Position numbers and translations under genes: made by a program
The notes under the pieces: generated by a model
Database searches by the model: none
Told to the model about the DNA's origin: nothing
What the model saw: the letters and a program-made list of their open reading frames with translations, nothing else
Shown here: one piece after another, positions 16,143 through 23,127 of the stretch
Position numbering within the stretch: the first letter of the stretch is position 1
Layout: each line of letters starts with the position of its first letter
Assembly (NCBI GenBank): GCA_016926925.1
Contig: JAFGNQ010000205.1
Span: 1-23,899, forward strand
Length of the DNA: 23,899 bases
Direction of reading: 5' to 3'
Origin: Candidatus Aminicenantota bacterium
GTDB lineage: Bacteria > Acidobacteriota > Aminicenantia > Aminicenantales > Aminicenantaceae

Positions 16143-17381
16143 CTATTTCCCGTGCTCTTTCCGCATCTCCACCGCCGCGTGTTTGATTTCCGACAGGGAT
16201 CGCTGCATCTCGCTCCATCCGTACCACAGAGCATAATCCGGGTTGGCATGGAATGTACCTTGGAACGTTCGCATCCGGTGCTCGAGGAACATGACGAACA
16301 GCTCCTGTTCGATGGGTGTCGGGGCATCATGGAAAGCAAGGAGATCCGGGAATGGATAGGCGTATCTTTCCGGTTTTTGTAGAATTCCGTCTTTATACAG
16401 GGCCGCCACTGTAAGAATAGCCTCGGCCATCAGGCGGTCGGCCGCTTGGATGATCCCATCTCCTTTTTTCAGCTCCGCTTTGGCGAAATTCAAAGAATGG
16501 CAATCGTTGCATGTTTGCAGCATTTTGTCCCGCTCTTTTTGCCAGTCTTCCTGTGTCAGCCTGGCGACGTTGGCGGCTTTGACCACTTCCAGGCGGGCTG
16601 TGGGATTGCCTTCCGGATCGAGGACACCCAGGCCCTGGAGGATGGTCATACGATCCGCCGCCCATTGTTTATCCTCGGGCATGGGTAGGCGGACGGCCAA
16701 GAATCCCCAAGCCGTCATGACGGCGTGATTTCCCTCTTGCATATGGCAGGTTTGACAGGAAGGGGCTGCCACATTCTCCGGAAGCGTTTTATTCTGCTTG
16801 AGGAGATAGCGGACCCCATGTTTGGATCCGGAATACATTTCCCATTGGGGGTGGTCGAATCCCATATGACATGTCTGGCATGCCTGAGGCTGGCGTGCTT
16901 CGATTATGGAAAATGTGTGACGAGTGTGACAGGCATCGCAAGAGGCGAGACCGAATCCGGGACTATCCTCTTTCAAGGTTTTGATTTCCACTTCCGTCTT
17001 CAAGCCGAGCTTGTGGCAACCACCGCAGCCTTTCATGCCTTCTGTAAGGGCCATGGGCTGCCAGTGAATGGTGGGCATGGCTTTCATTGCAGCCCAAGCC
17101 GCGGCGTGTTTTCCGGCTTTGAATTGGGAAACCTTCTCGTCATGGCACTGGGCACACGTCTCAGGCGTCGGAATCAGGACTTTGTCCACATCATAAGGAT
17201 CCATGTGAAGATCTCCATGGCAAACGGAGCAGTCCACCTCATTCTGGCTGTGTTTGCTCAGCTGCCAGTCAGAGACGATGTTGGGTGTTACATCTTTGTG
17301 GCAGGTCACGCATTCCTGTGCGTAGATCCCTGTGCTCAAAACAAGACTTACAAGACCGATGATGATGACCTTCACTTTCAT
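16143..17381 (-). CDS. HAO-like octaheme c-type cytochrome
   Basis: 412 residues with a signal peptide ending near IYAQ-EC and a strong SD (GGAGGAGG 6 bases upstream). Eight CXXCH motifs at C24, C51, C76, C119, C148, C168, C209 and C291. The segment CxTCHMGFDHPQWEMYSGSKHG followed by SCQTCHM and a long helical C terminus (AADRM..., CNDCHSLNFAKAEL) matches the hydroxylamine oxidoreductase/octaheme nitrite reductase fold family. In HAO the fourth heme, here C119-H123 (CGGCH), is catalytic. Y383 and Y387 near the C terminus are the obvious candidates for the family's cross-linking tyrosine, but I cannot assign it. Substrate could be hydroxylamine, nitrite or NO, or the protein may act only as an electron carrier. 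It is first in the operon with ResB and CcsA and sits behind a -24/-12 promoter match. Confidence 0.85.
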   Translation of the reverse strand: MKVKVIIIGLVSLVLSTGIYAQECVTCHKDVTPNIVSDWQLSKHSQNEVDCSVCHGDLHMDPYDVDKVLIPTPETCAQCHDEKVSQFKAGKHAAAWAAMKAMPTIHWQPMALTEGMKGCGGCHKLGLKTEVEIKTLKEDSPGFGLASCDACHTRHTFSIIEARQPQACQTCHMGFDHPQWEMYSGSKHGVRYLLKQNKTLPENVAAPSCQTCHMQEGNHAVMTAWGFLAVRLPMPEDKQWAADRMTILQGLGVLDPEGNPTARLEVVKAANVARLTQEDWQKERDKMLQTCNDCHSLNFAKAELKKGDGIIQAADRLMAEAILTVAALYKDGILQKPERYAYPFPDLLAFHDAPTPIEQELFVMFLEHRMRTFQGTFHANPDYALWYGWSEMQRSLSEIKHAAVEMRKEHGK

Positions 17382-17465
17382 ATGCTGCCTCCTCCTTCCT
17401 TATGATTCACAAGGCATATTTCGATATAAATTCTATAGAAGTACTCGAGTATTTTCAAGTGAAAA

Positions 17466-17481
17466 TGCAAAAAATATGCCT
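17466..17481 (-). promoter_or_regulatory. Candidate sigma-54 (-24/-12) promoter of the octaheme operon
   Basis: Read on the minus strand, AGGCATATTTTTTGCA has GG and GC separated by exactly 10 bases, as in TGGCAC-N5-TTGCA, with mismatches only at the first T and the sixth base. The start of transcription would be near 17455, about 74 bases before the ATG at 17381. The site lies between the terminator of the upstream operon and the octaheme gene. A small inverted repeat (ATATTTT at 17492-17498, AAAATAT at 17505-17511) lies just upstream. Confidence 0.55.
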
Positions 17482-17522
17482 GAAGAAAGAAATATTTTGA
17501 CTTAAAAATATCCAACCAGTGC

Positions 17523-17556
17523 AAAAAAAGGGCGGCCTTTGAAAAAACCACCCTTT
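17523..17556 (-). terminator. Intrinsic terminator of the MtrAB-decaheme operon
   Basis: On the minus strand AAAGGGTGG (17556-17548) pairs with CCGCCCTTT (17535-17527), nine pairs with one G-U, around a 12-base loop. A seven-T tract (17529-17523) overlaps the end of the stem. It lies about 28 bases after the decaheme stop codon. Confidence 0.8.
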
Positions 17557-17583
17557 GAATAGCTGTTTCTTCGACTTATTCGA

Positions 17584-19737
17584 CTACTTGCGCCACTTGT
17601 ACATACTCACATCGCCTCCGAGGTGAGCGATCGAATCCACGAGGAGCTGGGCCACGTACTTGGAGTTGTGGATGAAATTGTTGGGCTCTTTTAAACTCAA
17701 CTGGTAATTGTACGCGGCTCTGAGCAACTTGGCGTTGAACATGTTGTAAGCGTTGGGATAGATGGCTTCTCCCGGATCGACTGCCCCGTTTTCGTTTTTG
17801 TCCATAAAGAAATAGGGATAGGCTTGTGAATCATAGACAATGGGAATGCCGATGACGGCTGCAGCGTAGGATTGAATTTTGGCATAAAGGGTATTTTCCA
17901 ATCCGTTGATCTCGTCTTTTATGGATTCTGATTTATTGCCGTCTCCATCATAATCCGGAGTGGTTGCCGGCCTGATGCCTTCAAAGGAGAACTTGGCCGG
18001 GTCCGCTCCAGGGATAGGTTGAGCTATGTCCTGCCCATGACAGTAGACGCAATCTCTGGGATCCGGTGTGTGGACATTGTGCATTTGACCGGTGTAGTCG
18101 AAAGGCTTGTTTTCACTCCGTGTGCCCATGTGGCACTCGACGCAAGTGTCAAACCGTCCGTTGTGATTGTACCAGAGCTTCTGACCTGCATAGTGTTTTC
18201 CTTGGAATTCGAACCCGCCATGTACTTCTGAGCCGAACAGAACAGCAGCAGTCGGATAGTAATGGATATTGATGAAGCTGAAAGGACCGGCAGGATTATC
18301 TGCAATTTCTTGAGCGACTGTCTTTCTGGAAGCCCGGCCTTGGTGGCAGTTCAGGCAAAGATTGCTGGAGTCGCCCATGTCTTCGATCGCTCCTGATGGG
18401 AATTCGACTGCACCGAACTGTCTAATGGAAGGAGGGCTTGAATGACAGGTCGTACACAGCATTCCGTTGGAAACTTCGGTCGCCGTGTTTTCGCCCATCT
18501 CCTGGATTTGCTGCAGCCCCACGGCGCTGTGGCACTTGACACAATCGCTCTCCACTTCCTGGGGTACCTCTACATCCCAATGCCGAAATGCTTCGGAAGA
18601 ACCATCGAAATGACCTTCATCTGTACGGTGCAAACTGGCGAGGAGGGAAGGATTATTGAGTTTTGTGCTCAAATCCTCGATCGAGTCATACAGAAGCTCG
18701 ATGATGTACTTCCCGCCGTGGGCAAAAGCGTTGGGGTCCTTCAACGAAACTTGATAGTTGTAAGCCGCTCTGAGAAGCCGGGGAGTGAAGGCCTTGTACT
18801 GGTTTCCGTAGTTTGCTTCATCGGCGTCGATCGCCCCGTTATCGTTATTGTCATTAAAGAAGTAAGGATAGGTGGCGGGATCATATACGATGGGATTGCC
18901 GCCGATACGCTTAGCATACCTTTGGATCGTAAAATAAAGTTTGCTTTTGAGGTCTTCGATCTCGTAAAAAATCCCCTCGCTCGTGTCTCCGTCTCCGTCA
19001 TAATCCACGAACGAGCCGTAGTAACGGATATTTTTGGGATCCTTGATTCCTGTGTGGCAGGTGTTGCAGGCATGAAGCTCGACTTCCAGAGAGTGGGGAT
19101 TGTGGCAGGTCTGACAGGCATTGTATCCGGTTACATGGGAAAATCTGGCATCATAGGATTTGCCGTCGTACTCATATCCGCCTTTGACAAAAGTTCCGAA
19201 CTGGTCGGCTGCGGCTGCGTAGTAGTGAATGTTTATGAAGCCGAGTTCATCGGACGGCGTGTCGTCGCTCGGTATTCCTGCTGCAGTTATGCCTTCTTCC
19301 ACACTTTTTCCGGACTCTCTGCCCTGGTGACATTCCATGCACAGGGCTTCGGGACCGAGTCCTTCTATGGTTATTCCGGACGGAAAGGTCACTTCTGTGT
19401 GATCGCGAAGAATGCCCCGATCGGGATCGGAGTGGCAGACTTGACATTCCACCGTGGTCCCGATGGGTTGGCTGCCGGTGGTGCCGGTTTGCAGGAACTC
19501 GACATATCCCGGAGTGCTGTGGCATTTGGCACAGTCGCTTTCCACCGCACCGTCTTCATCCCAGTGCATAAAGGCTTCTGCTGTTTTGTCCGCATGACCC
19601 GAAGTCTTCCAGAGTTTTTCCGCATGGGATTTTTTCGATTGTATTCCTGCTTGATCATCTGATGTGGCTGCGATCGAGATCAGGGCAGCCAGGATGACCA
19701 CGATTAAAGCACTAAGAAACTGTGGTTTCTTCAACAT
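17584..19737 (-). CDS. Secreted decaheme c-type cytochrome built of two five-heme halves with EF-hand-like loops
   Basis: 717 residues from the ATG at 19737, set by GAGGAGG about 6 bases upstream. Signal peptide about 1-25, with no lipobox. Ten CXXCH motifs: C69, C98, C133, C208, C224 in half 1; C399, C428, C461, C532, C563 in half 2. Both halves carry ESDCxKCHS, CxxCHQGR, FINIHYY, a DYDGDG loop (245-250 and 595-600), PIVYD, a YPYFF segment with DxNxNGAxDxxEA, and LLRAAYNYQ-SLK, so the protein is a tandem duplication. The acidic loops look like EF-hand-type calcium sites. The gene follows the barrel and MtrA-like genes, so it is the probable cell-surface terminal cytochrome, in the place of MtrC, although not related to it by eye. 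I do not recognise the family by name. Confidence 0.87.
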   Translation of the reverse strand: MLKKPQFLSALIVVILAALISIAATSDDQAGIQSKKSHAEKLWKTSGHADKTAEAFMHWDEDGAVESDCAKCHSTPGYVEFLQTGTTGSQPIGTTVECQVCHSDPDRGILRDHTEVTFPSGITIEGLGPEALCMECHQGRESGKSVEEGITAAGIPSDDTPSDELGFINIHYYAAAADQFGTFVKGGYEYDGKSYDARFSHVTGYNACQTCHNPHSLEVELHACNTCHTGIKDPKNIRYYGSFVDYDGDGDTSEGIFYEIEDLKSKLYFTIQRYAKRIGGNPIVYDPATYPYFFNDNNDNGAIDADEANYGNQYKAFTPRLLRAAYNYQVSLKDPNAFAHGGKYIIELLYDSIEDLSTKLNNPSLLASLHRTDEGHFDGSSEAFRHWDVEVPQEVESDCVKCHSAVGLQQIQEMGENTATEVSNGMLCTTCHSSPPSIRQFGAVEFPSGAIEDMGDSSNLCLNCHQGRASRKTVAQEIADNPAGPFSFINIHYYPTAAVLFGSEVHGGFEFQGKHYAGQKLWYNHNGRFDTCVECHMGTRSENKPFDYTGQMHNVHTPDPRDCVYCHGQDIAQPIPGADPAKFSFEGIRPATTPDYDGDGNKSESIKDEINGLENTLYAKIQSYAAAVIGIPIVYDSQAYPYFFMDKNENGAVDPGEAIYPNAYNMFNAKLLRAAYNYQLSLKEPNNFIHNSKYVAQLLVDSIAHLGGDVSMYKWRK

Positions 19738-19748
19738 GGTTACCTCCT

Positions 19749-21617
19749 CTATTGATCCCATCGATACCCGAAGGATATCTCGAAGATGTTGGCTTTATAG
19801 TCGTTGCGGCCGGAAAATTCTTCTTTATAATCTACAAAACGGTATCCGACCTGAGTCAGAAGTCCGTTTTCGAAGGCATACTGCACATAAGCTTTCAGCA
19901 TGGTGCGGGAGATCTCCCAGAAGCCGCTGTTGTTGTAGATGTTGCCGTAGCCGCCGATTTTCCATCTCTCGTTAAGGCTCAGTATCAGGGATGCATCCCA
20001 CAAGTTGGATTTCCCTTCATACATGATCTCCCAGGGGAAGGTAGCTGCAGGGCCGCTCCAACCCGGAGGATAGGCGATGGCTCTCGAGGCATCGTGCTTC
20101 ACGTCGATCAGGGCATAGCCTGCAAATATTTTGACGTTTCCTGCATGATACCCGGCTCTGAGGTTGAGCTGATTCCGGCTGGATTCCCACAGCTCCTCGT
20201 AGACATCATTCTTTGTTTTGCTGAAGAGGTAAGAGGTGGAAAGACTGAATTCATTCAGATTGAGTTTGGCTGTTCCACGGAACCGGTTGAATTTCGAAGG
20301 AGATATGATGGAATACGGATTGTCATAGGAACCGTACTGCTGATCGAGTGTCAGGGTGAACGTCCGCGAGGGGTTCCATTTCAGGTTGCCGAACAGGCCG
20401 TTCCGGGTCGTTTTATCTTCGTAGTCGAAGGTTTCCAGCCCCTCGAGATCTCTTTTCTCATGTCGGTAGCCTAAGGTTAGGGCCGCATTGGATGTGAATT
20501 GATACTGCAGGCCTCCCTCGAAACCCAATGTATTGTAGCCGAGAGCCATATCCGATTTTTCGCCGTCGATCGTCAGAGTGCCGGTCTGATCGAAATCGTA
20601 GGAACGGACAGCTCCGATGACGGCCAGCTTGTCGAACAGAAGGTATGTGATATCCAGATTCAAAAGACGGATGTTGCGCTCGAAGCTTCCTTGCCCGCTC
20701 TGGCTGTAAGAGAACGGATGGTCGAGGTAATCGATGCCCGTTCCTTCTTCGGCATAAGTGAGGTTCATATCCTGATTGCTCAACTGGGCGGAACCCTTGA
20801 TCAGGATGCTGCTGAAGGGTCTGGCATTTATCCGGAAGGTGTGGATGTTGGTCTTGAGGTCGTATGGCTGATTCACCATGAACAAGTCGAGTGAAGAGGG
20901 ATAGCGGGCGGAAGAGCCTCCGTCTTCATAGCTGGGAAGAAAGTAACTGTTGGCGTTTTCGTAATCCTGGATCCTTTCCTCGAAGGAAAAGGAGTAGTTT
21001 CGGATATGTGCGTTCAATCCGAACGCAACTTCCTTGAAGTCTTCATCTATTGGACGATCGAATTCGAATTCCACTCTGTTGAGGTCCAGTGAGGTAGCGC
21101 TGTGACCTTTTTTGGTGTAGTGGTCGAAATTGAGAAAGAGGTCCACATTGCTGCTCAGGAAGACTTTGAGAGAACCCGTGTCGGATAGTCTTTCGAAATC
21201 GAAAGTGTGAACGTCATAGAGAAGTCCTGGACTTTCTTCGTACTGGTCCGCGTAAAAATAGGTGGATTTTTTGCGGTTGTAATCGAATCGGTAGAGGCCG
21301 TATTTTTGAAGTGAAATTCCAAGAGTCTCATAGGGGTCGCCCCCATAATTGTAGGCGTTGATGTCCAGCCGGTCGAAGACGTTCTTGAGCGTTTCGTTCG
21401 GTGTCACCTGAAGATTGAAATTGAACAGTCGAGCTCCCTTGTCCAAGTTGAAGTCTTCCTTGTATTTCTCGACGGCACCGCTCGTGTCGACGAAGCGGTA
21501 TCCGAAAAGAAAATCCCCCTTGACGGTTTTCTCTTTTTCTTCAGCTCGAAGAGAAAAGACCGTCGTAAAGAGGAACATGATCAGAATCGAAAGTATGAAT
21601 ATGCGTTGCTTGTGCAT
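19749..21617 (-). CDS. MtrB/PioB-like outer-membrane beta-barrel
   Basis: 622 residues with a signal peptide (about 1-25, cleavage near LRAE-EK) and AGGAGGG 5 bases before the ATG. The mature protein is a long series of amphipathic strands with conserved Tyr/Asp/Arg turns, ending in FEISFGYRWDQ. There is no heme motif, and the N-terminal CXXC of Shewanella MtrB is absent. It is 10 bases downstream of the MtrA/DmsE-like gene, the usual partner that inserts into such barrels, and just upstream of the secreted decaheme. The barrel nature is clear; the MtrB/PioB assignment relies mainly on gene order, size and strand pattern. It appears unrelated to the other barrel at 2524-4461 beyond the general fold. 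Confidence 0.82.
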   Translation of the reverse strand: MHKQRIFILSILIMFLFTTVFSLRAEEKEKTVKGDFLFGYRFVDTSGAVEKYKEDFNLDKGARLFNFNLQVTPNETLKNVFDRLDINAYNYGGDPYETLGISLQKYGLYRFDYNRKKSTYFYADQYEESPGLLYDVHTFDFERLSDTGSLKVFLSSNVDLFLNFDHYTKKGHSATSLDLNRVEFEFDRPIDEDFKEVAFGLNAHIRNYSFSFEERIQDYENANSYFLPSYEDGGSSARYPSSLDLFMVNQPYDLKTNIHTFRINARPFSSILIKGSAQLSNQDMNLTYAEEGTGIDYLDHPFSYSQSGQGSFERNIRLLNLDITYLLFDKLAVIGAVRSYDFDQTGTLTIDGEKSDMALGYNTLGFEGGLQYQFTSNAALTLGYRHEKRDLEGLETFDYEDKTTRNGLFGNLKWNPSRTFTLTLDQQYGSYDNPYSIISPSKFNRFRGTAKLNLNEFSLSTSYLFSKTKNDVYEELWESSRNQLNLRAGYHAGNVKIFAGYALIDVKHDASRAIAYPPGWSGPAATFPWEIMYEGKSNLWDASLILSLNERWKIGGYGNIYNNSGFWEISRTMLKAYVQYAFENGLLTQVGYRFVDYKEEFSGRNDYKANIFEISFGYRWDQ

Positions 21618-21627
21618 CTGTTCCCTC

Positions 21628-22473
21628 CTATTTCAAAAAGATCTTGCTGAGATTTGAGCCGTGAATCGTTGGATGGCAGGTGGTGCAGTTGGAGCCTTCG
21701 GAAGTGAAACGTGAATGGAAGGAAGGCGCAAATGTGTGGCAGCTGAAACAAAGGTCTGAGATGCTCTGGTGGGTCAGCATGCGTCGATTGGGGCTCCCAT
21801 GGACTTCATGACAGGCTGTGCACCCTTCGATTCTGGATGCTTCGTGTTCGAAGAGGAATGGACCGGCCTTGTCTGTATGGCACTGATTGCAGGAATCATT
21901 TTTAAAGCCTCCCAGACGTTCCCGGGCTGCAGACTCATGCGGATCGTGGCAGGTTGTGCAGCTCATGATCCCTTCCTGAAGCCTGTGGCGTTCGTTCAAC
22001 TGAAACTGGGAGAATATATCCTGATGGCACGAGGCGCAGTTTTTGGTGGCACTCGTCTTGAGAAGGAATTTTTTTGTATCCGCGGCATGCACGGTATGAC
22101 AGGTGGTACAGTCAAGAGCGGCTTTGCCGTGGGGGCTTGCATAAAACGCTCCTGTGTTTTTTGCATGACATCCCAGACAATTCTTCGATTTTGCATTGGC
22201 GTTGTCAGCAGCCTTGAAGGCGAAAATATTGGGCCCACCGCCCTCTGACAGATGCGTCTCCGCACTCCCATGACAAGCCGTGCAGCTGTTTACCGAATGG
22301 GGCTTGGCTTGAAGAGCCTTGGCGACATCCTCATGGCATTCCGCGCATGCCGGGGCGTTCTCTTCTTGAACAGGGGGGATAGATGCAGAGAGGAAAGCGG
22401 TGATACATATAGTCAAACCTATCAGAACCAGTGCCTTCATAGATGGCAATTTGATCTTTTTGTCGATGTTCAT
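21628..22473 (-). CDS. Decaheme c-type cytochrome of the MtrA/DmsE/PioA family
   Basis: 281 residues; GAGGAGG, embedded in the end of the receiver gene, lies about 10 bases before the ATG. N-terminal hydrophobic segment (about 12-32) that is probably a cleaved signal peptide. Ten evenly spaced CXXCH motifs: C43, C64, C99, C122, C146, C172, C195, C218, C242, C263. The repeated pairing of CHDPH/CHEVHG with CxxCHT and the C-terminal CTTCHPTIHGSN are hallmarks of the MtrA/DmsE family, which passes electrons through an outer-membrane barrel. With the barrel gene next to it and the secreted decaheme after that, this gives an MtrA-MtrB-surface cytochrome set. Confidence 0.9.
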   Translation of the reverse strand: MNIDKKIKLPSMKALVLIGLTICITAFLSASIPPVQEENAPACAECHEDVAKALQAKPHSVNSCTACHGSAETHLSEGGGPNIFAFKAADNANAKSKNCLGCHAKNTGAFYASPHGKAALDCTTCHTVHAADTKKFLLKTSATKNCASCHQDIFSQFQLNERHRLQEGIMSCTTCHDPHESAARERLGGFKNDSCNQCHTDKAGPFLFEHEASRIEGCTACHEVHGSPNRRMLTHQSISDLCFSCHTFAPSFHSRFTSEGSNCTTCHPTIHGSNLSKIFLK

Positions 22474-22479
22474 AGCAAC

Positions 22480-22881
22480 TCAAACCTCCTCAGAATTTTT
22501 CGTTGATTCGTTGCGTATATTTGCATAGGCCAGGACTTTCTTGGTGGCGTCCCGGATCTCTTGTGCCGTGAACGGTTTTTCCAGTATAGAAGCTATGGAA
22601 AGGTCATCGATTTGACTTTCGACATGCTGGCGGCTCTGAGCCGATAATATGATTATTTGTGTTTCCGGCAGTGATTGCTGAATTCTTTTCAGCATTTCGA
22701 TTCCACTGACATTGTCGATATCCAAATCAGCTAAAATGAGTTGATAGGTGGATATCTTTGAGAGCGATAGAGCTGCATCGGCAGTGGCAGCCGTATCGAC
22801 GGAATGACCTTCTTGTGTGAAGATCTCCTTTAAAGACCACCTGATGAGCTTGTCGTCGTCAATCACGAGTATTTTTATCAT
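22480..22881 (-). CDS. Single-domain response regulator receiver protein
   Basis: 133 residues, one CheY-like receiver domain. Acidic pocket D8/D9, phosphoacceptor D52 (in LILADLDI), switch S80, and K102 in LEKPF are all present, so it should be phosphorylatable. There is no DNA-binding or enzymatic output domain; after residue 118 only a short polar tail remains. It is first in the operon with the MtrA-like, barrel and decaheme genes, 6 bases before the MtrA-like gene, and sits behind a -24/-12 promoter match. Its role could be phosphorelay or protein-protein control of the conduit (inference). The cognate kinase is not in the window. Confidence 0.88.
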   Translation of the reverse strand: MIKILVIDDDKLIRWSLKEIFTQEGHSVDTAATADAALSLSKISTYQLILADLDIDNVSGIEMLKRIQQSLPETQIIILSAQSRQHVESQIDDLSIASILEKPFTAQEIRDATKKVLAYANIRNESTKNSEEV

Positions 22882-23127
22882 ATATAGACCTTTTATAAGA
22901 ATAATATAATAAGCAAGTTCTATGCCATTGTGGAACGAAAATATTAAATCCTCTAAATTGTTGATAATAGGAAGGTTACTTGTTTTGTTTTTTCGGAGGC
23001 TGTGCTGATGAAATTTTTAATCCGGGGGATTTGCACCGGTTGTGGGGGATATAACCCGTTTTTTTTCAAGAAAAAACCCTGTTCCGTGTGCGAAGAGGTC
23101 GGGAATCCAAGAGAATTATGGATTGGT
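22882..23127. other. Intergenic region between the sigma-54 activator and the receiver gene
   Basis: A 246-base, partly A/T-rich spacer between two minus-strand genes. It holds the -24/-12 promoter match at 22911-22927. On the plus strand there is a GGAGG (22995-22999) before an ATG at 23008 that opens a protein-like stretch with two CxxC pairs (CTGC and CSVC); this frame runs on antisense into the activator gene, so I do not call it as a gene. I found no convincing intrinsic terminator for the activator gene. Confidence 0.5.
22911..22927 (-). promoter_or_regulatory. Candidate sigma-54 (-24/-12) promoter of the receiver-MtrAB-decaheme operon
   Basis: Read on the minus strand, TGGCATAGAACTTGCTT matches TGGCAC-N5-TTGCW at every position but one, with GG and GC 10 bases apart. 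The transcription start would fall near 22901, about 20 bases before the ATG at 22881, leaving room for the AAAGG ribosome site. The gene just upstream encodes a sigma-54 activator, an obvious candidate regulator. Confidence 0.7.

Noticed and set aside
17492..17511. ATATTTT/AAAATAT inverted repeat considered as an activator binding site
   Set aside because: Only A/T pairs in an A/T-rich spacer and too close to the -24 box for a typical enhancer site; likely chance.
18442..19662. 406-codon open frame on the plus strand
   Set aside because: It lies entirely antisense to the decaheme gene, whose heme motifs and duplication are unmistakable; the open frame reflects codon bias of the opposite strand.
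19722..20474. 250-codon plus-strand open frame across the decaheme/barrel junction
   Set aside because: Antisense to the start of the decaheme gene and the end of the barrel gene, with no signal peptide, family motif or ribosome site of its own.
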